DNA of 64,000 nt from Ignelater luminosus (Eukaryota > Arthropoda > Insecta > Coleoptera > Elateridae), in NCBI GenBank assembly GCA_011009095.1, contig VTPC01090568.1, forward strand, positions 1 through 64,000, given 5' to 3'. Each line of letters begins with the position of its first letter. Positions within the stretch are counted from its first letter, which is position 1. A program made the position numbers and the translations under genes. Below, in pieces: positions 36,043 through 46,764 of the stretch. Under the pieces are notes generated by a model, which worked only from the letters and a program-made list of their open reading frames with translations, ran no database searches and was not told the DNA's origin.

Positions 36043-37215
36043 CAGTAAAACATCTACCTTCGGACACCTTCTATTCTGGGACACCTCTTTACCACTACAA
36101 ATTTATATATACATTCTATAAAAAAAACCTTCCATTTTTGGAACCTCCCATAAAGAGACTCGAACACTGTATATTTGACATAGGACGTACAATTTCACTT
36201 GTAGAGTTTTCTCTCTACATCAAACATATCTTAAGTGCCATTCAGGTAAAAATTTATTTAGTTTATTAAGAGGACATTACATAACTTTTAAAACAATATC
36301 TGGCAAAGCAACAAAAGTAAATGCAAGTGATGTAAATAAGTGGAAAGAAAAAATTACCGGAATTAATTGAGAACTATTCTCCAAGAAAACTTCTTCTCCT
36401 AGACGAGATGGGACCTTTTTCCGTGTGTTATCCAACAAAACATTTGCTTTGAGAAAGCAAACATACAGTGGGGAAAAACTTCAAAAGAGTGGCTTACGAA
36501 AAAACTTCTAACTATCGGAAAACACAAAACTCCCAGTTCCTTTAAAAATTTGCATGTGGGGCAAATTGCCTTTGGAGTAGCGTTTTAACAAAAACGTTTG
36601 GATGACTAGGCGAATTCTGCCGGAATGGCTGAAAAACTTTGGCAGCAAGGTGCAGCATGAAAAAAGAAAGGTGCTACTGTTTTTAGACATTGCAACCAGT
36701 CACCCTACAATACATTTGAAAAACGTTCCTTTCATTTGTTTTCTACCAAATACAACGTCTCATTGCAAACCGCTAAATCAGGGAATTATACAGAATGTTA
36801 AGATAATGTATAGGATATTTTAATTAATAAAAACTTATTTGAGCTATAGATGCCAGCAAATCTATAGTAGAGTCAGAAAAATCTATAACTTTGGTTATTG
36901 GCCGGCCTAATTTACGTGTCAGGAGCCTGGAAACCTTAAAAGAGGAAACAGTAACCAAATCTTTTTAATTTAATTTGATAGAAATACAGAAACCTTTGAA
37001 TTTGACGAGAATGCTAAAATTTCCTTGTCGGAGTTGTATAATAAAATTAACGTCGATATAAACACTTATTCGTAAATTGATGAGTTATTTACTGAAAATC
37101 CTAACATGAGTTTAACTGAATGCATTTGCAAATTTAAAGGAGGCAACACGAACACCTTTCATTACCGAAAATATTTTGAGGTCTCGTGGGTGTCCGGTAT
37201 AGAGAGGTTTTACTG
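36043..37215 (+). mobile_element. Tigger/pogo-type DNA transposon, internally deleted
   Basis: A 1,173-bp element with both ends. Left end CAGTAAAACATCT...CGGACACC; right end, reverse complemented, CAGTAAAACCTCT...CCGGACACC; both directly next to a TA (36041-36042 and 37216-37217), the pogo/Tigger duplication. Subterminal copies of the GGACACCT motif occur at about 36062, 36081 and 36093-36151, typical of these ends. The right end keeps an additional ~50 bp in good order (CGTGGGTGTCCGG before the terminal part). The interior contains the middle and C-terminal part of a transposase on the plus strand; the N-terminal CENP-B/HTH DNA-binding region is missing, so the copy is non-autonomous. Confidence 0.88.
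36320..36970 (+). pseudogene. Tigger transposase fragment (DDE domain)
   Basis: In several frames: NASDVNKWKEK (36328-36360), a DEMG piece for the first catalytic Asp (family DETG), FFRVLSNKTFALRKQTYSGE, then from 36602 in one 73-codon frame WLKNFG, LLFLDIATSHP (second catalytic Asp) and FLPNTTSHCKPLNQGIIQ. The last motif is normally PxDQGII, so the third catalytic Asp has become Asn. After the frame ends at 36823, SIVESEKSITL and later pieces resemble the C-terminus. The N-terminal ~150-200 residues with the two helix-turn-helix domains are absent. Frameshifts and the lost Asp make it inactive. Confidence 0.85.
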
Positions 37216-37217
37216 TA

Positions 37218-38709
37218 TTAAATAAAAGTTTCTTTAAAACTCCTAATAGATAGCTTTATCCTTTATTCGTTAAACCAATGTGCTATTAAGGATAACATGG
37301 CACAAGAAGAATAGCTAGGAGTAGAGATTACTTGTGGAATAAAAAATGTTTCGACAAATTTTGATTTTTTAGAGAGGAGTCAGCTCTACAGCCTCTCATT
37401 CTGATTTAATTACATTTTAATAGGTTCACATTTGCACTGAGTATACTATTCTAGAATAATCTCTGTTTGCTAGTAGTAATAAACAACGCCACTGTTATCT
37501 AGCATTTATAAATTCAAAGCTAGTTATAATTGAAAACTACATAGACACTAAATTTGTGTCGTGGCTACTAAAAAACTGTCACAATGCGTTATGGCTGGTT
37601 ATTATTTGTCACAACACGTCGTGGACTTCATTCTAACAGTCATTCATAGCAATTCATCTTATTTTAAAATTTGAGTTCTAAGAAAACGACGAAGTAATAA
37701 ATAGAAGATGAACATTTATAGTTTTGAATCAGACGAAAAACATTTATAGGTGACTAATTCATTGTATTTTAACTGTTTGCAGGTAATTTCAATTCTTTTT
37801 AGTAAAATCTATATATAGCACTTGCCTTTTGGATTTTATTCTGTGTGGTTTTATGTAAGAAAATTACGAAAGGAAAGCACTCCTGCAAGTTAGTTTTTCC
37901 CACAAAGGTATATACTGTACCTACAACTATATTGCAAATTATAAAGTAAAATAATACGCAGCATCTTCTGCAATTATAACTTATGAATCCTTGCATATTG
38001 TTTAAATTTAGAAATGAAGCAAATCGGAAAAGCAAAGCAGTGGAAGAGACATTTGTGAGATCGTTAAAGTTAGAGTCAGCAGGTACAAATTTACTGCGAG
38101 TTTTAGTAGGGTTTCCTAACGACACAGCTCAAAAATATTGATATCCAAAAAAATGGCTAAAGCATTTCTAGGGGCCAGACATTCTTGATTGACGTCAGGT
38201 ACTATAACCATGATGCTTCTCTTTATTTACATGAGATCGAGGTTTCAGTTTGACGTGGAAAGTGTTCGTTCAGCTTTCCACTGGCAGCAAATTTTGCAAC
38301 ATGTCTTTGATAATTTTCTAAACACAGTTTGAAAATAAGTCTTTTTTCAAACAAAAGCTGCCATCAGCGGTGTTTCGATATTTAGATAAAATTCAAAACG
38401 CATTGTGACATATCATATAATAAACTGCCAGAATGCGTTGTGAACAAACTTCGTGTTTTGGTAGTTTTTAATCGTCCAGAACGCATTGTAGTTATTTTGA
38501 AATAGTAATCAAAACGCAAAATTATGTTTTCTAGATGTTTTACACCACTCAGTGAACGATTTCGATGTTTGCGCTTAGTATAATTATATACTACGTAATG
38601 GATCCTCTTGAGTGCCAAGGTAAGTCTGCAGCAAGCGCGCAGGATTGAGCAAACGGAAGGGGAAAGTTGGGCAAATCTTGGCAAGCAACTTGCCAGAATC
38701 TCGGCTATG
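37218..38709. other. AT-rich DNA with scattered ACGCATTGT motifs
   Basis: No gene is supported. The 108-codon minus-strand frame at 37799-38125 and the 100-codon frame at 38382-38684 have no recognisable domain. The nonamer ACGCATTGT or its reverse complement appears at about 37581, 38398, 38433 (one mismatch) and 38481, more often than expected in a 1-kb stretch. Confidence 0.4.
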
Positions 38710-40090
38710 TAGCATTTACTTATTTTCTTTGAGTTATATCTTCGTGCTTCATATATCGAAATTTGAAGATAGATCAGTTAATAACAAAGATATGGTTGCC
38801 TAAGATAGTAGCCAAATTTTTGTTATTTGAAGGTTTTTCTAAATTTATATTAAAACAGACTTCACCCATGGAATGAACCAAGACTGAAAAAAGTTTGTAA
38901 ATCTATTCATTGATCACCGCGATAGTGTTGCCTAACATAGCAACTAAAAATAGCCAAAATTTCCACTTTTCACATTATTTTTTTTTTAGTTTTTGACTAA
39001 ACAGACTACAGACTTCACTCCTACAGTGAAACTAGGCTTGGGAAAAGTTTTGTAACAATAAATAATAAATAATCGAGATATAGTTGTCCAAGATGAAGAC
39101 CAAAACAGCTAAGATGCTCATTTTTCAGAATGTTTCCCAAATTCTTGATTAATCAAATTTTACTCAAATAGTGAAAACAGAACTTGGGAGGAATTTCTAA
39201 TTCGTCCAAAATAGTAGCTAAAACAGACAAAATCCTCATTTTCCAGAATTTTCTTTAATGTCTGATTAAATACTCATGCCGTTAACCCAGAGCTTAGAAC
39301 GAATTTTGAAGACCGTTCAATAAATAATCAAGTTGTTGTAGCTTTAAACGGTAAGCAAAGCATAAAAATTTCTATTTCTCATAATCTTTTTTCAATTTGC
39401 AATTAAACAGATTTCATGCATACTGTGCAGGTAACTAGGAATAAATTTTGTTAATTGGCCAATTAATAATCAAAATGTGATTGCTCGAAATGGTGACCAA
39501 ACCTTTTTACTTTATGATTAAATAGATTTCACTCGTTGGCTTGGAAGAAATTTTGTACACCATTTAGTAAATGAATAAGATGTGGCTGCTTGAAATATGA
39601 CCAAAAAGTTGACAATTTCTATTTATCGTATTTTCTTCCAAATCATGATTCACTAAATTCCACTTATATAGTGAAATAAGGTAAGATAGGAACCTTGCAA
39701 ACCGTTCAGTAAATCATCGATTTGTAGTTGCTCAAAATGTGACCAAAACAATAAAAGCATCTATTTATAAGAATTTATTCCAATTTCTGGTTTACTAAAT
39801 TTTACTCATATGGTGAAATAAGGTTAGGTAGAAATTTCGCAAACCGTTCAGTAAATAATCAAAATGTGGTTGCTCAAAATGTAACCAAAACAGTTAAGAT
39901 TTATATTTTTCAGAATACCTTCCAGTTGCTAATTACACAGATTTCATTCCTAAAGTAAAACAAGATTAAAAAAAACTTTTGGATACCGTTCAGTAAATAA
40001 TCAAGATGTGATTGTTTACAACATGACCAAAGCAGTTAAGATTTTAAATTCTTTAAAATTATTTTCCCATTTCTGATTCAAATGATCTTT
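38710..40090. repeat. Tandem array of diverged ~142-bp units
   Basis: About ten head-to-tail copies. Each unit contains, in order, a GATTAAACAGATTTCACTC-like anchor, a GTGAAA/AAGG piece, a TTTTG(C/T)AAACCGTTCAGTAAA piece, TAATCAARATGTGGTTGCTC, GACCAAAACAGTTAAGAT and TTTCAGAATTTTC. Anchors fall at about 38859, 39013, 39156, 39270, 39411, 39525, 39655, 39797, 39941 and 40080. Spacing is mostly 140-145 bp, with shorter units of about 114 bp that have lost some 28 bp. Neighbouring units 39655-40080 are most alike; the leftmost are most diverged. There is no open frame through the array. It resembles an old, short satellite array and has no link to the flanking elements. Confidence 0.85.
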
Positions 40091-43000
40091 TTGTACAACA
40101 GTGTTTTTAGGTTATTTCTACTCCGGTTCACCATTTGAGTCGTGTCGGTAGAAGATCTTTCTCCGTAATCAGTTTGGAGATCTTCTATTGAATCATTTAT
40201 TCTTGAGGCTATTAAGTTGACAATAATATAATTAATGTTAAAATGAAGAAAACAGATTTTTGCTATTATAAAAGAGTATTTGCTTTATTATCATCGAATT
40301 TGATTATTTATCTTCAAAGTTATTCAACTTGAGTAAAGTATCAATTTTCTTCAAGTTACTTTGTTTAAACTTTTGTCTTAATTTTCTAAAGAAATTTCTC
40401 TTACTTTGTTTGTTTAAATAAACCAAATTCGTTTATTCATTATTTTTTTGCATATTGGTTTATAATAAAATAAATCTATTTTTGCTTGTTGTTTGTTGGA
40501 TAATAGTTATTATATTAGAATACCATTCACCGAATATAAGCAGATAGGTTGAGGTCTTGGTTATTACTTAATTTAGAATAGCAGGATATTGATTGATAAG
40601 TTTTATTTGTGTCTACTTTTCTTATGATTAATTACATTTTTTGTGTACTTGCGCGTGTTAAGTGTTAAATATTTTAATTATATATAATTAATATATAACC
40701 TCCTAGTCTACTTCCCACGGCTGCCGACTTGAGTTAGGAGGTACTAACGTTTAACAAAGATTTTTCTCCTAATGAACCTATGTATAAGAGCATTAAATAT
40801 AAAACAGCAATATCTTCATAGTACCTTTGATTACACCCTTAATATTCAGGTCTCAGACTGTTGATCAATACGTTGTAATTTTTATTATAAATGACAAATT
40901 GGAAATGTGTCACTGAAGGACTATTGCATAAAATAATTTAAGGAATAGTTTACTCTACTCCAACTTTAATGAATTTAAAAGCAACATTTTTCAAGGCTAT
41001 TAAGATTTGCTCAACAATCTTTATGAGCAACGTATAGTGAAAATGAAACTAAATAACTTTCTTTATAGAATAAGTACATACCTAGTTAAATATTTTTCAT
41101 ATAAACCAAATAAAGAAAACGCAGATCTAAAGAGCGCAAGAATCTTTTAAATTTACAATTTCAAAAGAGCACAAAAGTATACAGTTTATTTGATAGTTTA
41201 CTTGTTTACTTCTTTTTGTAAACAACGGAACCTTTTCACCTTTTCAAATTCAAGAAAGTGCACTTAAAATACTTTCATTTAAATTCAATGGAATCTCACG
41301 ATCTTGTAAACGCGAAGAAATTGAAAAATGCATCCCAGAAAGTACTCGGTTTTTAAATCCGACAGTTTTCTCTTAAATTCGATTCGATGCCTCATCAATA
41401 CGTGAAACAGGTAAATGCACTGACCGAATACACTGTAACCCCTAGAGAGTCAAGTTGGAATAAACTCCTATTGCATTGCCAGTTTTATTTTTAATCTTTC
41501 TTTTTTTTGTTTTTTCCCTCTCGCAAAAACTTCCAGCTTCAAGCTTTAGCATTTAAGGAAAAAGTTTTCCACTGTTAAAATTACATTCGTCGGTATTTTA
41601 ACGGGTATATATAAAATGGAAGAATAAGCAAGTAAGGGAGAGGGAGCGAGACGGAGAAGATTATAGGCAACGAAATACCCCACTAATATAACCTCTTTTA
41701 TGCAAGTTTTCAACAATAAAGCTTTCAAATTCAGGCTAGAACGCCCGTAACCTCAAAGTTATACGCAAAATAACCGATATAATTGATTGCCAATAAAAAG
41801 GAATTTATGAGGATACCTTATCGGAGTTCGTATTATTCATAGCGGCTGCGGCGGACAGGGACATCTACAGGGTGTGCCCGCGGTCGAGGGAACCGGAACG
41901 AGTGGGGTCGCTCCTGGTTATCCGGAAATGAACCCAAGAAAAGGGATGGCCCATAAAATACTTCGGACAGAAGTACGAGATTAGCTTAAGATGAAACTCT
42001 GCGGTTTCTTTAATAGCCCCTTTTTATCGATCATACAAATTTTAAGAGGCTGTAAATAATAAATACTGAAGGACTATTTATATAACGATTCTCCTTTTGT
42101 GTTTATACCAGATAAAGGCACTTAAATCTGCATAAACCTATTTAAAATTTCTTGTCATGCGACAAATATTATTATATGAACGGAAAACACGCACGTATGT
42201 TTTCCACTGAAATATATACATAATAACGAGAGGTCTGTTAGAATAAATTAGTACAAAACGAATTGTGTACAGTCGTTATAAAATGACATTTATTGTCTCG
42301 TTAAAATAATATAATCTGAAAATGGATAAAGAAGAATTCGAGTTTTAAATTTTAAATGGGAAAGGTTAGGAGTAAAAGATCGACAAGCTTGAAAATCAAG
42401 GATAAAGAATAATTTCATTAAAATAACACGCTGTGGGACTGTCAAAATCCCTGACGCAATCCAATATGAATTATTTCTCGATTCGATATTATTGTCTCAC
42501 TACCACGCCCACGAATGAAAAATTTTCAAGATACTTTTTATTTGTGTTCCTATATTAATATTTTCTTTCTTCGAAATTTAATCAACAGAGTTCGAGCTTA
42601 CATAGCTCGAACTTATTTTCAGAAAAGATGGAATCCCAACCATTTATTTATTTGTTTCCTTTAATGCTCTGTTGGATATTTCATTTGAGATTATAGATCC
42701 AGTTTTTAAATACCACAATTCCACAATATTATTAATCGAAAACCATTCAATTTAAAACATTTTCTATTTCCCTGAAGATTATTCTAAAAGCAAATAAAAA
42801 ATTTGTGTTAAATATGAGGGTGAGTGAACACAATATTTATCAGTGCACACAGCTCATAGAGTTGTTCTATAAAACAAGCGTGGTATTATAGTCCAACATT
42901 TTAATTTTTCCGCATCGGAATTTAAAAATGTTTTAAACCTGCAAGAGGGTAAGGTTTATTGTGGAGATAATAACCTGCGATACCGTTATAGTTATCTGCT

Positions 43001-43985
43001 GACGGTGCAAAAGGAATAAACAAAGCGAAGGAAAGCTCTCGCACAACTGCATTAAATATAGCGACATTTCAGGTTATTAAATAAAACAATATACAGTATC
43101 TAATCTATGTAGATTCCTTTTTTAATTTAAAATAAATAATGTACGCAATAATTCTTATTTCTTATGAACATCCTGTTTTTAACAATGGCAAAAATAACCT
43201 AAAATATTAGTGGAACTATCAAAGTCGAGATCTTAAATTTATTTAGACTACAAACCCTCCAGCAGATCAAATTTACTAGTTTCAGATACACTGTCCTGGT
43301 TTACGTTTTGTCTAGTATATAAATAGATACTAATACTAATTGAAATGATTTTATATTACGTCAAGTGGTTTATTAGAGTTTTCTTCGAAATTATTAAATT
43401 CAGATTATACTTCAAAGTGAAATAACTTATGTAGAGAACAATTTAATTTAACTGTTTGATTATACGTTTGTTGAACAAACAAAAACCTAGATTCTTGGAA
43501 ATTTTTAATTCTAAAACTGCATTATTTATAGAGAACTCTGAAAGTCAATTTAATTTTAAATAAACGTTTGATATTTGTCGATATTTTCAGATTAATCATA
43601 GCTGGCTGCCTGCTAATTGATATATCCAAGCTGTCATGGGCCCCGATCTTTGTTTATCCTCTTCTCGTTCAACTGACCTAACATAACCTAACAGGTAAAT
43701 CAATACGTAATTTCAATACTGATTTAAAGTTGAGAATTCTATTGCAATGCGCTTAACTGCGTGATTTCTTTTAAGTCATTACAGGTTGTTGCACTCATGT
43801 AGATCAACCGCAGAGACGGATGGTGTTACTTTTGTAAAATTAAAGTCAAAAAAGGTGTTGAGACATGTCGTACCGTTTTAATGTGCTTGTTTTGTCGCAC
43901 GTGTAGAGTGAAACAAGTACGCTAGGGAGAAAGAAAGCCGCCATTAAGCAAGAAATGGGCTTTTTGGACTTCAAGCACTTCTATA
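40091..43985. other. AT-rich DNA with two short hairpins and a GC island
   Basis: No gene recognised. A perfect 9-bp inverted repeat, AGAAGATCT/AGATCTTCT, spans 40150-40186, and an 8-bp one, ACCTCCTA/TAGGAGGT, spans about 40698-40743. At about 41830-41965 the sequence is strikingly GC-rich for this window; it is open on the plus strand over some 40 codons in more than one frame but matches no family I know. A milder island lies at 42.93-43.07 kb. Confidence 0.45.
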
Positions 43986-43993
43986 CTGAGATA

Positions 43994-44536
43994 CAGGGCC
44001 GGATTTACTGTGTAGGCAATCGGGGCATTGCCCAGCGGCCTCCACCAAAATAGAGCCTACACCAAAATATTTTATGTTTGCTTTATAAAGAATAAAGATC
44101 AATAAACAGGGATAGAGAAGAGCAAATTTTTTGAATGTTTTCTTTTTTAATTAAAATTATGATTTTTCTAAGGAATATCTTTTGATTACATTACTCATAA
44201 TTAATTACAAAAAACAAAATTTTGGTACAAATATAGCGCGCGTTTAAAGTTTTTTTAGTAATACAAATAATTAAAAATTAAAAATTGGTAAAAACATGAG
44301 TAGTATTGATAGAAAAACAGGTACACACAGGGGATAAAGAAAATTTCTATCAGGTTCCGAAAAAAAATAAAAATGAGGAAAAGAAGCTTTAGAAAGAGCA
44401 CAATTTTAAGTAAAACACATTGTATCACAGATTATGTGGTTGTATCAAAGACGACCTGCAGTTCTAGTACTCCTACATGGAGGCCACCACCAATTTTTGC
44501 CTAGAAGCCTCCATCATCAGAGTAAATCCGGCCCTG
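43994..44536. mobile_element. Non-autonomous hAT element (543 bp)
   Basis: Terminal inverted repeats begin CAGGGCCGGATTTACT on both ends, and the element is flanked by a perfect 8-bp direct repeat, CTGAGATA (43986-43993 and 44537-44544), the diagnostic hAT target-site duplication. The next ~50 bp at the left, with GGCAATCGGGGCATTGCCC and GGCCTCC, and at the right, with GGAGGCC, follow the subterminal pattern of hAT elements whose ends read CAGGGCCGGATTTA. No transposase is encoded; the 71-codon plus-strand frame that crosses the right end is a by-product of the termini. Confidence 0.92.
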
Positions 44537-44544
44537 CTGAGATA

Positions 44545-45470
44545 GTTCCGAGAATCTTAACGGTTGTTGTAAATGTAAAATTGATTGAAATAGCTTTTAT
44601 CGTTAGGATTAGAAATTGCACAGCGAATAAATATTTTGCCTTGGACTAGCAGCAAACCTTGATTTGTAATGAATCCAAAGTTGACGACGCATATCGAATG
44701 TACATCATTATTCGCAGTTTACTGTTCGTATGTAACTTGAGCATTTTCCGCCGACCGCACAGGAATCATGCAGCTATAATATTTTTTAATATTATTTTGT
44801 TTTTAATTATTGATTGTATTTTGCTGCAACTATGATTGTTTATTGTTTGTAAATTTTACATATAAACAAATTCTTAAAATTAAATAACATTTTCACCTTC
44901 CTTAGTGTATATCCTTCCCCTAAATCTATCAAAGTGTATTCTGATTTTTAGTGGACAAGCCTTACATTGTGGGCTCCATTGAAGTTGGCGGATCTTGTTT
45001 GAGTGTCTAATGACAGTCGCATCATTTTCTTGGTGCTACGTATATTGCATAATAACTGTGCGGTGGTCACGTCACTAGACGTTGTGTAGTAAGTATCATC
45101 GGTATTATTCCTTCGACGCTAACGTATTTGTGCGCTGTCCTGCGCGTAGTGCTGTGTGGTAGATACTGCTATTCCCCCAATATAGGAAGTTGTCGTTGAG
45201 ATGGGCACTTTTCTAACTTTCACTGGCCGTAGAGACTACCGCGATCTTACGATCTACCTTGCCGGTAATGCTTACGAGGTTGGACCGCAGTTGTCGAACA
45301 ACAGTATTGGATCCTACCGTATAAATTTTTTACTCTGCCTGAAAAATATTATAGACCCTCTGTTCGTTACCAAACATGTTTACCATAAAGTGTGAATAAA
45401 TTGCTTTTAAACTAATCTTTCGTTAAGAAATTAAGAATTAAGGTGGTCGACATCCAAAATATGCTTCATT
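44545..45470. other. Spacer with a less AT-rich patch, no gene recognised
   Basis: At about 44980-45320 the composition is balanced. A plus-strand frame of 64 codons (45201-45395; MGTFLTFTGRRDYRDLT...) lies in it and matches nothing I know. Because a LINE fossil begins just downstream in the same orientation, this may be its decayed 5' part, but no endonuclease wording was found. Confidence 0.35.
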
Positions 45471-45479
45471 CATAAATCA

Positions 45480-45644
45480 GGAAACCAAAGATTTATTGAC
45501 AATTATCTTTCCACTTACATAGTGTCTGTACTTGACAAAGTCTTTGAAATGGCATTGTATAATAATTTATTATATTAAGTAAAACACATCAGTCAACACG
45601 GGTTTACAAAAAGGGTGATCCACAGTAATAAACCTTTGCTATTG
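45480..45644 (+). pseudogene. LINE reverse-transcriptase fossil, first part
   Basis: From 45522 one frame reads VSVLDKVFEMALYNNLLY, matching the RT segment PISxLxxxSKVFExxxxNRLL of jockey/CR1-type LINEs, and then VNTGLQKG, matching the QHGFxKGxST motif. It stops abruptly at the left end of the Harbinger element at 45648. The rest of the same polymerase resumes at 46765. The copy is interrupted and contains stops. Confidence 0.6.
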
Positions 45645-45647
45645 TAA

Positions 45648-46423
45648 AGGTACGGAGACATCTAACAAACGAGCGCGAACGAGCATAAACAAACAACTCG
45701 CGCAGCGTGGATCACGAACGAGCGCATTCAAACACAAACAATCCCATACGAGCTCAAACAAACAAAAATGATAGAAAATTGAGTAGAAACGAACGCTTCA
45801 TTATAATAGTAGGAAACACCTCATTGTAAAGGCAATCAATAATCATGAATCAATTACTGAAAAAAAGAAAGATTTAAAAGAACACGTCGCTGGTGGATGA
45901 CATCTTTGTTTAAAACGCGAACTCAATATGTTGCTTCTACTTTACTGGCAGATTTGCGACATGAAAATTCTGAAAATTTCACAAGGTGATCTGGTTCAGA
46001 TTTTGATAAACTTCTTTAAATGATCGGGCTAAAAATAAGTAAGCAAGACACATTCTTCAGGGAAGCTATATCTGCGAAGGAACGACTGAGTGTTACATTA
46101 AAATTTTTGGCAATCGGAGATTCCTATAGAAGTTTCAGCAAATAATTTCTAAAATTGTTCCCGAGGTTTGCAAGGCATGGTAATAAGTGTAAAAAATAAA
46201 AAAACTGTTTACTTCTAGTCTACATGTCACGTACACAAACAAGCGCGATCGAGCACTTCTCTTTCAAGTACCGACAACGGTTGGATCGTTGCTTGTCAAG
46301 TGTTTGGAGACGTTTTTGGCCGCTTGTTTGTGTTTGCGGTTGCGTCCACATTTAATTCGTTTATGTTTGTTTCGATGTTTGTTTGCGTTTTTTCGTGCTC
46401 GTTTGTTAGATGTGTCCGCACCT
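45648..46423 (+). mobile_element. PIF/Harbinger element, internally deleted (776 bp)
   Basis: Terminal inverted repeats AGGTRCGGASACATCTAACA match over at least 27 bp with two differences; the flanks show TAA on both sides (45645-45647 and 46424-46426), the 3-bp duplication of PIF/Harbinger elements. Both ends are followed by repeated ACGAGC/AAACAAAC units. The interior carries the N-terminal part of a Harbinger transposase on the plus strand. It sits inside the RT domain of a LINE fossil and so inserted after that copy. Confidence 0.85.
45860..46185 (+). pseudogene. Harbinger transposase (HARBI1/ALP1-like nuclease), N-terminal fragment
   Basis: The frame carries TRRWWMTSLFKTRTQYVAS (family RRWWVRPxxxxR), LLADLRHENSENF, SGSDFDKLL, GLKISKQDTFFREAISAKER, LSVTLKFLAIGDSYRSFS and, after a stop, IVPEVCKA-like wording. 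These are the N-terminal region and lead-in to the DDE nuclease of the PIF/Harbinger transposase, the family from which HARBI1 derives. The catalytic domain (first Asp onward) is missing up to the right terminus, and stops occur in the read, so no active nuclease is made. The MADF/Myb-like partner protein of Harbinger elements is also absent. Confidence 0.85.
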
Positions 46424-46470
46424 TAACGCGCCACCAATCGAATATACCAAAGAAGGCTCAAACTGTCTAG

Positions 46471-46719
46471 GCGTTACGACCGTCGAATATGCGAGAAAAG
46501 ACGCGAACCTTCTAGGTTCGTCGAGAGAAACAAGTAAACGATATATAAAGGCAAGCTAAAATGGAGAGACCAGTTATGCAGTGAATAAGCTCGATTCCAC
46601 GTCTAGTAGATGTAGTAACGAAGAGAAATAAATGTGTAACCAGTGATATAAATTTAGTACTTAAAAATAAATATTAGAAATACATTGTAATAGACTAGTA
46701 AAAATAAATAAACGTTACA
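46471..46719 (+). mobile_element. Possible solo LTR
   Basis: About 250 bp lying between the Harbinger element and the second half of the LINE. It begins GCGTTACGACC and ends AACGTTACA, has a TATATAAAG box at about 46542 and a plausible start region 40-60 bp later, and A-rich sequence with AATAAA near the end, an LTR-like layout. Flanking CTAG and CTAT could be a mutated 4-bp duplication. No internal retrotransposon sequence is present and the start does not read TG, so this is a tentative call. Confidence 0.3.
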
Positions 46720-46764
46720 CTATGTTACGCATACTGTCTACGAAACATTACAAAGGAAAAATTA

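Noticed and set aside
44434-44649. 71-codon plus-strand frame.
   Set aside because: It crosses the right terminus and target duplication of the hAT element, so it cannot be a gene of its own.
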